From positions 62,001-126,000 of the forward strand of contig NZ_BMNZ01000005.1 in the NCBI RefSeq assembly GCF_014646815.1: a stretch of 64,000 nt of DNA, in the 5' to 3' direction. Numbering within the stretch: position 1 is the stretch's first letter; each line of letters begins with the position of its first letter. Source of the stretch: Terrabacter tumescens. Lineage in GTDB: Bacteria > Actinomycetota > Actinomycetes > Actinomycetales > Dermatophilaceae. This document shows positions 45,669 to 54,993 of this stretch, piece after piece. Position numbers and translations under genes: made by a program. The notes beneath the pieces were generated by a model. It worked only from the letters and a program-made list of their open reading frames with translations. It was not told the origin of the DNA and did not search any database.

Positions 45669-46190
45669 TCAGTGCTGGTAGGTGCCGTGGATGACGGCGC
45701 GAGCGAGGGTCTTGAAGGCGAGGTTGAACGACACGACCGCCGGTGACGCGGCGTCGTCGACGCCGAGGCTCGGCTCGGACACCGCGTGGACGACGAAGAA
45801 GTAGCGGTGCGGCATGTCTCCAGCGGGCGGCGCGGCACCCATGAAGCCCTGCTCGCCACCGTCGTTGCGCACGTGGAAAGCCTTGCCGGGCAAGGCTGCC
45901 GAGGCAGCCCCGGTGTCGAGAGACGTGACGTCGGCAGGGAGGTCGACCAGCACCCAGTGCCAGAAGCCGCTCGGCGTCGGGGCGTCGGGGTCGAAGCACG
46001 TGACGACGTAGCTCTGCGTGCCCTCCGGCGCACCACTCCACGACAGCTGCGGAGAGGTGTTGCCGGCGTCGGCCACCTGGTCGTCCTTGAGGGGGGCTCC
46101 GTCGGTGACGTCGGCGCTCGTCACGGTGAACGACGGCACCTGCGGCAACAGGTCGTAGGGGTTGGGGGCGACCGGTCGGTCGAGGCTCAT
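45669..46190 (-). CDS. PEBP-family protein (YbhB/YbcL type)
   Basis: Phosphatidylethanolamine-binding-protein fold, 173 residues. The ligand-site motifs [16 protein letters not shown] and the His in [13 protein letters not shown] are present. No signal peptide. The bacterial role is unclear; proposed functions are ligand binding or protease/kinase inhibition. The ATG at 46190 follows GGAGGA. Confidence 0.9.
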   Translation of the reverse strand: MSLDRPVAPNPYDLLPQVPSFTVTSADVTDGAPLKDDQVADAGNTSPQLSWSGAPEGTQSYVVTCFDPDAPTPSGFWHWVLVDLPADVTSLDTGAASAALPGKAFHVRNDGGEQGFMGAAPPAGDMPHRYFFVVHAVSEPSLGVDDAASPAVVSFNLAFKTLARAVIHGTYQH

Positions 46191-46363
46191 GCTGTCCTCC
46201 TGCGAGTCGTTGACGCTTGCACCATACCCACCGAGTCCGTATGCCGCGTCGACACGAGCGCGCCGACCTCGCCTCACGTCCGTGGCCCCTCCACACGTGC
46301 TTCACGCTGCTTCACCCCGGGCGGGTGAGGCAGTGACGGGGTGCCGTGCGCGGACAATCGCGC

Positions 46364-47235
46364 ATGAGACGCACCCCTGCCCTGGCCGTCCTGGTCACCG
46401 CGCTCCTCGTGCCGGCCGGGCTGGCGGCGTGCTCCGGGGGCGGTTCCATCTCGTTGCCCACGTCTCGGCCCAGCATCAACCTGCCGACCGTCGAGTTGCC
46501 GCCGGTCACCCTCCCGACACGGCCCACCGCGACGCCCCCTCCAGAGACCGTGACGAAGACCGAGACGAGGACGGAGACGGCCACGGCCACGGCCACGGCC
46601 ACGGCCACGGCGACAGCCACGCAGACGCAGACGGCCACCGAGACGCAGACCGTCACGGCGACGCCGTCGACGACCGAGGCGCCCTCCCCCACCGCCACGC
46701 CCAGCCCCACCGCGACGCCTGAGGCCGCACCCCGAGCCAGTCCGACGGCGGCGGGACGACCTGGTGGCCCTGGCTGCTGCTCGCGCTCGTCGCGCTGGGA
46801 GCGCTGGCCTGGTACCTCATCCGGCGCAGCCGCGCGCAGGCCGAGGTCCGCGCCTGGGACGAGCGTCTCGCGGCGGCCGAGCTCGAGACATCGTGGGTCG
46901 AGGACTCACTCGCCGCCCAGGTCCTGTCGGGCACGAGCACCGCTGAGGCACGGGCGATCTGGTCGGCTGCGCAACCGCGGCTCCTCGAGGCCGACGCGAC
47001 GTTCCACAGCCTGACGACGACCGCCCCGGACGCAGGACGAGCGGAGCGCGCCACGGACGTTCGAGGTCTGCTGCGTGGCCTCGTCGAGGCGGTCGGCGCC
47101 GACCTCGCGGCACCGCCCGGCGCCGGACCAGACCAGTTCAGGGCCCGGCGAGCCGTCGTCGACTCCGCCCGTCGTGAGCTGCGGACCACCCTGGGTCCCG
47201 TGTCGCGCCAGGGCGATCGGGCAGCCGACGACTGA
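46364..47235 (+). pseudogene. frameshifted gene: Thr-rich exported/membrane protein of unknown function
   Basis: The first part reads as a lipoprotein-like signal (lipobox GLAAC) followed by a Pro/Thr-rich, repetitive stretch. After about 46720 this frame turns into Arg/Ser/Gly-rich nonsense and ends at 47014. The sensible reading continues in another frame, with a membrane segment (WWPWLLLALVALGALAWYLI), a helical cytoplasmic domain and a stop at 47233-47235. One extra base in the C-run at 46730-46733 would join them as ...EAAPPSQSDGGGTTWWPW. So this is one gene with a 1-base deletion, either real or a sequencing error in a homopolymer. No family is recognised. Confidence 0.65.
46577..46612 (+). 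repeat. hexanucleotide tandem repeat (ACGGCC)
   Basis: Five perfect ACGGCC units plus one ACGGCG encode alternating Thr-Ala in the frameshifted gene. Copy changes would not shift the frame. Confidence 0.85.
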
Positions 47236-47351
47236 TCCCCCAGGGGTGGCGACGGGGCGCCACGACCGCCGAGCTGGACGTGCGCGCCATCGCCCCTGCG
47301 GATCGTTAGTCTGGGACGACGCAGAAAGTGACAAACCAGACAGGGGCCAGG

Positions 47352-47963
47352 ATGCGCAAGGAACGAGAGGCGCACCGCGCCAAGCCGCCTGCGTCTCCGT
47401 CCTCCGACGGGTACTCCGACGGGCCAGTCCCGCAGCCGGCGGAGCCCGTGACCGACGTGCCGGTCTTCGCCGTCCGGGAGTGGGCGTCGCGCCTCTACGA
47501 GCAGGAGCGGCTCAGGCGTGATGCCGCGTGGTGGCGTCTCGCGTGGCCGTTCGTCGTCGCGCTCGTCCTTGCCGCGGGAGCCGGATCGGTGACCCGGGTC
47601 TGGCAGGTCGGCGAGTCCGACCTCGCCCTGGGCGCCGCCGTCGTGCTGGCCGCCGCGGCCGTCGGCGTCACCGTCGGAGGTCTCATCCGGTGGCGGGCGA
47701 TCCTCCGGCGCCAGGCCGTCGCCGCGGCGCGGCCCGCCACCGTCGAGAGCCTTCCTGCGGCGGCCCGGGCCGTCGTGCTCGACTCGCCGCGCCTCCGCTT
47801 CCGCCGCCCCACCGACGGCGCGAGCTTCGCGGCCGTCCGCGACGACGTGGCCGCTGCGGCGCCGATGGGCGAGTTCGCGGCCTCGGTGCTCGTGTGGGCC
47901 GTCGTGGTGCGCGACCACGTCGACGGATCGCTCGAGGACTGGGTGCGCGGACGCCGGGACTGA
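47352..47963 (+). CDS. two-pass membrane protein, unknown function
   Basis: Protein of 203 residues. A Pro/Ser-rich N-terminus (1-45) is followed by two membrane segments at about 58-78 (AWPFVVALVLAAGAGSV) and 90-110 (ALGAAVVLAAAAVGVTVGGLI), then a cytoplasmic C-terminal domain of about 85 residues. No known family. The ATG at 47352 follows AGGGG; an upstream GTG at 47328 is possible. Confidence 0.65.
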   Translation: MRKEREAHRAKPPASPSSDGYSDGPVPQPAEPVTDVPVFAVREWASRLYEQERLRRDAAWWRLAWPFVVALVLAAGAGSVTRVWQVGESDLALGAAVVLAAAAVGVTVGGLIRWRAILRRQAVAAARPATVESLPAAARAVVLDSPRLRFRRPTDGASFAAVRDDVAAAAPMGEFAASVLVWAVVVRDHVDGSLEDWVRGRRD

Positions 47964-48126
47964 TCACCCGGCCGATACCCACCAACGGCGGACCGGCGGA
48001 CCGCCAGGAGCCGAGCCGCCCCCGCACAGGCGGCCCCTGCACCTGAGCGCGTGCAGGTCCGTCGGTCCGGTTCGGCTGCCCCCGGCCGCTGCGGCATACT
48101 GGCGTCGCGGGGTCCTCGACCCCCGC

Positions 48127-48199
48127 GGGCCTCTAGCTCAGTCGGTAGAGCATCGGACTTTTAATCCGCCGGTCGTCGGTTCGAGCCCGACGGGGCCCA
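48127..48199 (+). tRNA. tRNA-Lys (anticodon TTT)
   Basis: Complete cloverleaf of 73 nt: acceptor GGGCCTC/GGGGCCC, D-arm with AGCTCAGTCGGTAGAGC, anticodon loop CTTTTAA, T-arm GTCGG-TTCGAGC-CCGAC, discriminator A. The CCA end is not encoded. Confidence 0.95.
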
Positions 48200-48259
48200 C
48201 CCGGTAACGCCCGGCGTGCGCCTGTCGTATGCCGTCCGCCTCGACAGGAAGTCACGACC

Positions 48260-49453
48260 GTGAACGACGCGTTCGTCTACGACGCCGTCCGCACTCCGTT
48301 CGGCCGCTTCGGCGGAGCCCTCGCGGCGTCCCGCCCCGACGATCTCGCGGCGCTCGTGGTCCGCGCGGTCGTCGACCGGTCCCCCGGGCTCGCCTCCGAC
48401 GCGGGCGTGGTCGACGAGGTCGTCTTCGGCAACGCGAACGGTGCGGGTGAGGAGAACCGCAACGTCGCGCGCATGGCCACCCTGCTCGCAGGGCTGCCGA
48501 CGAGCATCCCTGGCACGACCGTCAACCGGCTCTGTGGCTCGAGTCTCGACGCTGCGATCATCGCGTCGCGCCAGGTCGAGACAGGTGACGCCGACGTCGT
48601 GCTCGTCGGGGGTGTCGAGTCGATGACGCGTGCGCCCTGGGTCATGCCGAAGACCGACAAGCCGTACCCCGTGGGCAACCTCGAGCTGTCGTCGACGACG
48701 TTGGGGTGGCGCCTGGTCAACCCGAGGATGCCGGCGGAGTGGACGGTCTCGCTGGGTGAGGCGACCGAGCAGCTGCGCGAGCGGCACGGGGTGACGCGTG
48801 AGCGGCAGGACGAGTTCGCCGCCCGGTCGCACCGCCTCGCGGATGCCGCCTGGACCGAGGGCTTCTACGACGACCTCGTCGTGCCCGTCCCCGGTGTCGA
48901 CCTCGCCCGGGACGAGTCGATCCGGGCCGACACGAGCGTCGAGCGCCTGGCGACGCTGCGCACCTCGTTCCGCAAGGAGAGCGGCACGGTGACGGCCGGA
49001 AACGCCTCACCGCTCAACGACGGCGCCTCCGCGGTCCTCGTCGGCAGCGGCGCCGCGCAGGAGCGCCTCGGCTTGGCGCCGCTCGCCCGCATCGCCGGCC
49101 GCGGGGCCAGCGCCCTCGACCCGCAGTACTTCGGCTACGCGCCGGTCGAGGCCGCGAACCGGGCCCTGGCCCGGGCCGGCATCACCTGGGGGGACGTCTC
49201 GGCCGTCGAGCTCAACGAGGCCTTCGCCGCCCAGTCGCTGGCCTGCACCGACGCCTGGGACATCGACCCCGAGATCGTCAACCGGCACGGTGGGGCCATC
49301 GCCATCGGCCACCCGCTCGGGGCCTCGGGAGGGCGGATCCTCGGCACCCTCGCCCGGAGCCTGCAGCGCTCGGGTGGACGCTGGGGCGTCGCCTGCATCT
49401 GCATCGGGGTCGGCCAGGGTCTTGCGGTCGTCCTCGAGAACGTCACGGCCTGA
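48260..49453 (+). CDS. acetyl-CoA acetyltransferase / 3-oxoadipyl-CoA thiolase-type thiolase
   Basis: Degradative-type thiolase of 397 residues. The nucleophile is in NRLCGSSLDA, and the second active-site region reads GHPLGASGGR then CICIGVGQG. It cleaves or forms beta-ketoacyl-CoA; by sequence style it resembles PcaF/FadA-type enzymes, but the exact substrate is open. It stands alone between tRNA-Lys and the convergent catabolic operon. GTG start. Confidence 0.9.
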   Translation: MNDAFVYDAVRTPFGRFGGALAASRPDDLAALVVRAVVDRSPGLASDAGVVDEVVFGNANGAGEENRNVARMATLLAGLPTSIPGTTVNRLCGSSLDAAIIASRQVETGDADVVLVGGVESMTRAPWVMPKTDKPYPVGNLELSSTTLGWRLVNPRMPAEWTVSLGEATEQLRERHGVTRERQDEFAARSHRLADAAWTEGFYDDLVVPVPGVDLARDESIRADTSVERLATLRTSFRKESGTVTAGNASPLNDGASAVLVGSGAAQERLGLAPLARIAGRGASALDPQYFGYAPVEAANRALARAGITWGDVSAVELNEAFAAQSLACTDAWDIDPEIVNRHGGAIAIGHPLGASGGRILGTLARSLQRSGGRWGVACICIGVGQGLAVVLENVTA

Positions 49454-49500
49454 CGGGAGCCGGCCACCCGGCATACGAAAGGCACAACCGCGGCCGTCGC

Positions 49501-50253
49501 TCAGGGCAGTGACGCGCCGCCGCACATGACCATCGTCTGACCGGTCACCATCGCGCCGGACGGCTCGAGCAGGAAGCGGGTCAGACCCGCGACCTCGGCC
49601 GGCTCGACGAGCCGCCCGAGCGGCGGCACGACGGGCGGCACCGACGCGCGGTTGGGGTCCTCGAGCATGGGGGTGCGGGTCGGCCCGGGGGCGACGACGT
49701 TGACGGTGATGCCGCGCGGCGCGAGCTCCGCGGCCCACGCTCGGGCCATCGCGGCGAGCGCGGCCTTGGTGGCGGCGTACTGGCTCTTGCCCGGCACGCC
49801 GGTCATGGTGCGGCTGCCGACGAGGACGACGCGGCCTCCGTCGGCGAGCACGTCGACGAGTCCGCCCACGAGCAGCTCGGCGCCGCGCACGTGCACGGCC
49901 CACATGCGGGCGCCGTCGTCCGGACGGAGCGCACCGACGCCGGCGGAGTACTGCAGGCCGGCGGCGTGGACGATCGCGTCCACGCCACCGGCCGCCGCCT
50001 CGCGCACCGCCTGCACGGCTTCGTCGGCTGAGATCACGTCGGCCAGGTCGCACGGCACCCACGTGGCAGCGCTCGGCAGCGCGCCACGTGTGCGGCTGAG
50101 CCCGAGGACGTGCCACCCGGCACCGACGAGGTCGTGGGCGATGGCGAGGCCGATGCCCGAGCTGGCCCCCGTGACGACCGCGCTGCGTGTCGCGCGCTCG
50201 CCAGATGGGGTGGGAGCCGGCTCGGGCCGTGCCGTGGCCATCGCCTGCATCAC
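49501..50253 (-). CDS. SDR-family oxidoreductase, last gene of the acid-sugar operon
   Basis: Classical short-chain dehydrogenase of 250 residues: cofactor motif TGASSGIG, catalytic YAATK and AAELAPRGITVNVVAPGPTRTPM. The start is GTG at 50253 or the overlapping ATG at 50250 (both overlap the sialidase-like gene's stop). It probably oxidises a sugar or sugar acid alcohol group; the substrate is inferred only from the operon. Confidence 0.85.
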   Translation of the reverse strand: MMQAMATARPEPAPTPSGERATRSAVVTGASSGIGLAIAHDLVGAGWHVLGLSRTRGALPSAATWVPCDLADVISADEAVQAVREAAAGGVDAIVHAAGLQYSAGVGALRPDDGARMWAVHVRGAELLVGGLVDVLADGGRVVLVGSRTMTGVPGKSQYAATKAALAAMARAWAAELAPRGITVNVVAPGPTRTPMLEDPNRASVPPVVPPLGRLVEPAEVAGLTRFLLEPSGAMVTGQTMVMCGGASLP

Positions 50254-51485
50254 CGGGACGGGCCCCGCCGCAGCTGGTCGACGACGTCGGCGGTCAGGTG
50301 CACGTGCTTGATGGCGCGGCGGTGGTAGGTGTAGGCGACGTGCAGGTCGCCGTCACGGCCGGGCAGCACCGAGGGATAGGACAGCTCGCGGTTGAGCCCG
50401 TCGCGCGAGTTGTTGGACATGCAGTAGCCGTCGCCGGTCTCGAGGTCGACGAGCACCGGCCACGACCGTCCCTCGTCGGGGCTGAGGCCGAGGGTCATCG
50501 GGGCACGCGGCGCACCCCAGAAGGCCGTCCGGCGCCCTTGCGCCTCAACGGATTCCGGCGACGGTTCGGCGACGACCGGACCGTCGAGGCCGTCGATGAC
50601 CCCGTCGTCGTCGATCTCGTCGTAGAGCGACACGCGCCGCTCGGTGGCGTCGAGGGCCGAGCTCCGGTTGAGGACGAGAGCGACCTCTCCCCCACCGACC
50701 GCGACGGCCTGGATCGAGGAGTTGTTGTTGGGCAGCTCGGTCGGCGTGGGCTCGGCCCAGGTCAGCCCGTCATCGGTCGACGTCGTCTCCCAGACGTGGT
50801 CGGCCCACCGGCTGCGGAAGCAGGCCCAGAGCGAGCCGTCCTGTCGCACGACGATGTTCATGTGCACGCAGCCGAGAGAGCCGGGCACGGTCACCTCGGT
50901 CCACGAGTCACCGCCGTCGTCGCTGCACCAGACGCTCGACGTGTCCTCGTTGCCGACCCACTTCTCCCCCGGGACGGTCACGCAGTTGAAGACCGGCAGC
51001 AGGATGCGCCCGCTCGCCAGCACGACCGGCGGCTGGCGCACGAAGACTCCACCCGTCTCGGTCGCCGGGAGGAGCACGGTCGGCGGCTCCCACGTCTGCC
51101 CACCGTCGCGCGACATGCGGCGACGCACCTCCGACGTGTCCTGGTTGCCGGCGAGCTGCGCCGTGTAGAGCAGCCAGACGTGCCCGTCGGGCGCCGTGAA
51201 GAGGATGGGATTCTGCTCCGACCGCGTGGGGTCGTCGCTGAGCGGCACCGGGTCCAGCCACGTGTCGCTGCCGGCGGGCAGCCGTGAGAGGTAGGCGGTG
51301 ATGTCGCTGACGCCCTCCTGGGTGCCGCCGAACCACACGCACGCGAGGTCCCCACCGGGCAGCCACGCGAGGTTGGCCGCGTGGCACTGCACGGTCGGGG
51401 TGGGGAGGTATGCCGTGTGGCCGCCTCCGTCCCGAGCGCGCAGCATGCCGTCGGCGGGGAGCACCTCTGCGGCGACCTCGCTCAC
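50250..51485 (-). CDS. sialidase-like (BNR repeat) glycosidase family protein
   Basis: Six-bladed beta-propeller protein of 411 residues. Asp-box-type repeats are visible as SRDGGQTWE, SDDGGDSWTE, STDDGLTWAE and SPDEGRSW. It belongs to the 'predicted neuraminidase' group rather than to proven sialidases. No signal peptide is apparent, so it should act in the cytoplasm on an imported compound. The GTG start overlaps the aldolase stop. The true substrate may be another acidic or unsaturated sugar. Confidence 0.8.
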   Translation of the reverse strand: MSEVAAEVLPADGMLRARDGGGHTAYLPTPTVQCHAANLAWLPGGDLACVWFGGTQEGVSDITAYLSRLPAGSDTWLDPVPLSDDPTRSEQNPILFTAPDGHVWLLYTAQLAGNQDTSEVRRRMSRDGGQTWEPPTVLLPATETGGVFVRQPPVVLASGRILLPVFNCVTVPGEKWVGNEDTSSVWCSDDGGDSWTEVTVPGSLGCVHMNIVVRQDGSLWACFRSRWADHVWETTSTDDGLTWAEPTPTELPNNNSSIQAVAVGGGEVALVLNRSSALDATERRVSLYDEIDDDGVIDGLDGPVVAEPSPESVEAQGRRTAFWGAPRAPMTLGLSPDEGRSWPVLVDLETGDGYCMSNNSRDGLNRELSYPSVLPGRDGDLHVAYTYHRRAIKHVHLTADVVDQLRRGPSR

Positions 51486-52264
51486 GACTCTCCCCGCGCC
51501 GCCCTGAGGTGGGCCGTCGCAGCCTGCTCGAGGTGGATGAGGTCGGAGCTGACCGTGGCGAGCGTGAAGCCCTGGCCGAGGCGCTTGGCTGCGACCTCCC
51601 CACTGGGAGTGTGGAACCCGGCCGCGATGCCGGCGTCCTGCGCCGCCTTGAGGACCCGCTCGACGGCGGCCTCGAAGACGACGTCGACGGCAGGGTCGGT
51701 CGAGGTCGCACCGCCCACGGCGAGCCGCAGGTCGGACGGACCGATGTAGAGCCCGTCGATGCCGGGCGTCGCCGCGATGGCCTCGACGTTCTCGAGCCCC
51801 TGGGGCGTCTCGATCATGGCGAGGACGACGGTCGCCGCGTTGGAGTCGGCGGGGTTGGGGCCGATCCGCAGCTGCGAGCGCATGGGTCCGTAGGACCGGA
51901 TGCCCTCCGGGCCGTACTTCGCGTAGGACACGGCGCGGGCGGCGTCCTCGGCGGTGTTGACGAGGGGCACGATGACGCCCGCCGCGCCCGCGTCGAGCGC
52001 CTGCCCGATGAGGAAGGGGTCGTTGGCACCCACCCGCACCATGCCGACGGACTCGCCGCCGGCGTCGATGGCCTGCATGCCGACGAGGATGCCCTTGTAG
52101 TCGAGCAGCCCGTGCTGGGCGTCGAAGCAGACGTAGTCGTAGCCGAGACGGGCGAGCCGTTCGGTCGAGACCGGTGAGTCGATGATGACCCAGTAGCCGA
52201 GGATGGTCTCGCGCGCCCGCACCCGGCGGGCGTAGTCGAGCACCCGCTCGCGGCTGCGCTCCAT
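51482..52264 (-). CDS. HpcH/HpaI-family class II aldolase
   Basis: Metal-dependent pyruvate aldolase of 260 residues: YDYVCFDAQHGLLDY, the metal ligand in MIETPQGLENVEAI and PGIDGLYIGPSDL. Relatives cleave 2-keto-3-deoxy sugar acids to pyruvate and an aldehyde. The ATG at 52264 has a strong GGAGGG site. An ATG at 52297 overlaps the preceding stop but would translate the ribosome site into a Gly run. It likely performs the carbon-splitting step of the pathway. Confidence 0.88.
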   Translation of the reverse strand: MERSRERVLDYARRVRARETILGYWVIIDSPVSTERLARLGYDYVCFDAQHGLLDYKGILVGMQAIDAGGESVGMVRVGANDPFLIGQALDAGAAGVIVPLVNTAEDAARAVSYAKYGPEGIRSYGPMRSQLRIGPNPADSNAATVVLAMIETPQGLENVEAIAATPGIDGLYIGPSDLRLAVGGATSTDPAVDVVFEAAVERVLKAAQDAGIAAGFHTPSGEVAAKRLGQGFTLATVSSDLIHLEQAATAHLRAARGES

Positions 52265-52293
52265 CGCGGTCCCTCCGCCGCCTCCCTGCGCGC

Positions 52294-53313
52294 TCATCGG
52301 TTGTACCTCGGCATCGACCCGGCGAGAGCCAGGCCTGCCTCGTCGCACGCGGCGACGACGTCTTCGGGGAGCGGACCGGCTTGTGCAGCAGTGATGTTGG
52401 CCTCCAGCTGGTGTGGTTTGGATCCCCCGAGGAGCACCGACGACACGACGGGCTTGCTCAGCAGCCAGCGCAGCGACAGCTCGGGGAGGCTGATGCCGGC
52501 CTCGGACGCGATCGCGCCCAGGGCCTCGATGACCGCGAACGTCTCGGCGTTCCAGTAGCGGTCCTTGTACATCGTCGCGAGCGCCGACGAGCCGAAGCGG
52601 CCCTCGCCCGGCGACTCCGTGAACGAGTGGCGGCCGGTCAGCAGGCCACCACCCAGGGGGTTGTAGACGATGGTCGCGAGACCCTTCGTCGTCGCGAACT
52701 CGGCGTACTCCGCCTCGATGCGGCGAGCGACGAGGTTGTAGAGCTGCTGCGCGAGGATCGGGCGCGGGGTGCCCAAGGCGTCGCACGCGGCGAAGACGTC
52801 ACCGATCTGCCAGGCGGAGAAGTTCGAGACCCCGATGGCCCGGACCTTGCCCTCGGCGACGAGGTCGTCCAGCGCGGCGACGGTCTCGGCGATCGGCACC
52901 GACCGGTCGGGCTGGTGGAGGTAGTAGACGTCGACGTGGTCGGTGCGCAGCCGGCGCAGGCTCGCCTCGAGGGACGAGCGGAGCCCGGCGGCCGACAGCA
53001 GCGGCGCGCCACCGGCGTCACCGGGGTAGATGCCCGCCTTGGTCGCGATGGTCGCGGCGTCCCGCCGGCCCGCGAGGATCTCGGCGAGCATCTCCTCGCT
53101 GCGCCCCGCGGCATACCCGTTCGCGGTGTCGATGGACGTGATGCCCGCGTCGAGCGCGGTGTCGACCATGGTGCGCGCCGTGTCGAGGTCGACGGTGTCG
53201 CCGAACGTCATCGTCCCGAGGACGAGCCGCGAGAGCGGCCGGTCGAGGCCGGGCAGGTCGAGGGTGGGCAGTGTCGTGCTGGTCGTGCTGGTCGTGCTCG
53301 TCGGGCTCGTCAT
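52294..53313 (-). CDS. aldo/keto reductase
   Basis: NADPH-dependent TIM-barrel oxidoreductase of 339 residues. Catalytic Asp, Tyr (NGYAAGRSEE), Lys (IATKAGIY) and His (YYLHQPD) are all in place. The N-terminus has a Thr/Ser repeat coded by 9-bp units, so the true start could be internal. It is coupled to the ABC genes (ATGA overlap). Role in sugar or sugar-acid reduction is inferred from the operon. GTATGCC encodes the Tyr-Ala next to the catalytic Tyr. Confidence 0.88.
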   Translation of the reverse strand: MTSPTSTTSTTSTTLPTLDLPGLDRPLSRLVLGTMTFGDTVDLDTARTMVDTALDAGITSIDTANGYAAGRSEEMLAEILAGRRDAATIATKAGIYPGDAGGAPLLSAAGLRSSLEASLRRLRTDHVDVYYLHQPDRSVPIAETVAALDDLVAEGKVRAIGVSNFSAWQIGDVFAACDALGTPRPILAQQLYNLVARRIEAEYAEFATTKGLATIVYNPLGGGLLTGRHSFTESPGEGRFGSSALATMYKDRYWNAETFAVIEALGAIASEAGISLPELSLRWLLSKPVVSSVLLGGSKPHQLEANITAAQAGPLPEDVVAACDEAGLALAGSMPRYNR

Positions 53314-54158
53314 GAGGCCTTCTCGGTCTCGGCCGCGCGCGAGGCGGCGATGTGTCGGATGAGGTGTCGCGGCTTGATGCCGGTCATGAGTCCCGGCTCG
53401 AGGGCCGAGCGGCGCAGTCGCTGGGTGTACTCCTCCTGCGGACGCGAGAGGAGGTCGTCGGTGCGGCCGCTCTCGACGATCCGGCCGGCCCGCATGACGA
53501 TGGTGTCCTGCGAGATGGCCCGTACGACGCCGAGGTTGTGCGAGATGAAGAGGTAGGTCAGCCCGGTCTCGGCCTGGATGTCGGCGAGCAGCTCGAGCAC
53601 CTGCGCCTGGACCGAGACGTCGAGGGCGCTCGTCGCCTCGTCGCACACGAGCAGCTCGGGGCCCGACGCGAGCGCACGGGCGATGCCGATGCGCTGGCGC
53701 TGGCCGCCGGAGAACTCCGGAGGCTTGCGCTCGAGCGCGGTGCGCGGCAGCCCGACGCGCTCGATGAGCTCGGCGGCCTTGTCGCGCTGCACCTTCCGCG
53801 ACCTCTCGCCCCGCACGCGGATCGGCTCGGCGACGATCTCCTGGGCCGTCAGGTGCGGGTCGAGGGAGCCGTACGGGTCCTGGAAGACCATCTGGACGCG
53901 GTGGCGCATCGGGCGCAGCTGCTTCTCGCCGAGCTGCGCCAGGTCGGTGCCGTCGAGGTCGATGACACCCGACGTCGGCTTGAGCAGTCGCACGAGGGCC
54001 TTGGCGATCGTCGACTTGCCGCAGCCCGACTCGCCCACGATGGCGAGGGTGCCGCCGCGCGGGACGCTGAACGACACGTCGTCCACGGCGCGGAAGACCT
54101 CCTTGCCGCTGCGGTACTCGACGACGAGGTTGCTGACGGTGAGCAGGTTCTCAGCCAT
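53310..54158 (-). CDS. oligopeptide-type ABC transporter ATP-binding protein (OppF-like)
   Basis: ATPase of 282 residues: Walker A GESGCGKST, signature FSGGQRQR, Walker B LLVCDEATSALD, switch SHNLG. The C-terminal extension typical of the peptide/nickel family is present. It overlaps the OppD-like gene by 8 bases and pairs with it. Confidence 0.92.
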   Translation of the reverse strand: MAENLLTVSNLVVEYRSGKEVFRAVDDVSFSVPRGGTLAIVGESGCGKSTIAKALVRLLKPTSGVIDLDGTDLAQLGEKQLRPMRHRVQMVFQDPYGSLDPHLTAQEIVAEPIRVRGERSRKVQRDKAAELIERVGLPRTALERKPPEFSGGQRQRIGIARALASGPELLVCDEATSALDVSVQAQVLELLADIQAETGLTYLFISHNLGVVRAISQDTIVMRAGRIVESGRTDDLLSRPQEEYTQRLRRSALEPGLMTGIKPRHLIRHIAASRAAETEKAS

Positions 54159-54993
54159 GGCTGGCCTCCTTCGCGAGCTCGGGCACGGCGAGGGCCGGGT
54201 CCTCCCACGGGCCGAGCTCGGGGATCGCCCCGAGCAGCTTCTGCGTGTAGGGGTGCTGCGGGTGGTCGACGACGTCGGTGACCGCGCCGCCCTCGACGAA
54301 GACGCCCGACTTCATGACGTGGATGCGGTCGCTCATGAGGCGCGCGACGCCGAGGTCGTGGGTGATGAGCAGCAGCGCGATGCCCGTCTGCTCCTGCAGC
54401 TCGAGCAGCAGGTCGAGGATGCCGGCCTGCACCGTGACGTCGAGGGCGCTCGTCGGCTCGTCGGCCACGATGAGGTCGGCGTCGGCCGAGACCGCCATGG
54501 CGATGAGCACGCGCTGGAGCATGCCGCCCGAGAGCTGGTGCGGGTAGGCGTCGAACTGCTTCTTCGGGTCGCGGATGTGCACCTGCTCCATGAGCGACAG
54601 GGCCCGCGCCTTCGCCTCCGCCTTGCCGAGGTCGGGGTACTTCACGCGCACGGCCTCGGTCATCTGGCGACCGATGGTGCGGATCGGGTTGAGGGCCGTC
54701 ATCGGGTCCTGCGGGATGAGCGCGACCGCCCGGCCGCGCAGCTTGTCGATGACCTTGCGGTCGCCCGTCACGTTCTGGCCGCCGATGCGAGCCTCGCCCG
54801 AGATGACGGCGAGGTCGTCGGGCAGCAGTCGCAGGATCGCCATGGCGGTCGTCGACTTGCCCGAGCCGGACTCGCCGATGATCGTCACCGTCTCGCCCGC
54901 GTCGATGTGGAAGCTGACGCCGTCGACGGCGCGGACGACCTTGGTGCCGGTCATCAGCTCGACCTGCAGGTCCTTGACCTCGAGGACGCTCAC
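54151..54993 (-). CDS. oligopeptide-type ABC transporter ATP-binding protein (OppD-like)
   Basis: ATPase of 280 residues: Walker A GESGSGKST, signature LSGGMLQR, Walker B LIVADEPTSALDV, switch THDLG. The GTG start overlaps the permease stop (GTGA). Together with the OppF-like subunit it powers the importer. Confidence 0.92.
   Translation of the reverse strand: MSVLEVKDLQVELMTGTKVVRAVDGVSFHIDAGETVTIIGESGSGKSTTAMAILRLLPDDLAVISGEARIGGQNVTGDRKVIDKLRGRAVALIPQDPMTALNPIRTIGRQMTEAVRVKYPDLGKAEAKARALSLMEQVHIRDPKKQFDAYPHQLSGGMLQRVLIAMAVSADADLIVADEPTSALDVTVQAGILDLLLELQEQTGIALLLITHDLGVARLMSDRIHVMKSGVFVEGGAVTDVVDHPQHPYTQKLLGAIPELGPWEDPALAVPELAKEASHG

Noticed and set aside
46720-46760. Programmed ribosomal frameshifting in the Thr-rich gene
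   Set aside because: No slippery heptamer or downstream pseudoknot is evident; a missing C in a homopolymer explains the data more simply.
48127-48260. tRNA-Lys as an integration site for a genomic island carrying the acid-sugar genes
   Set aside because: I found no integrase, transposase or repeat of the tRNA 3' end downstream.
52294-53313. Thr/Ser-coding 9-bp repeat at the aldo/keto reductase start as a phase-variable switch
   Set aside because: Units are multiples of three, so length changes cannot shift the frame.
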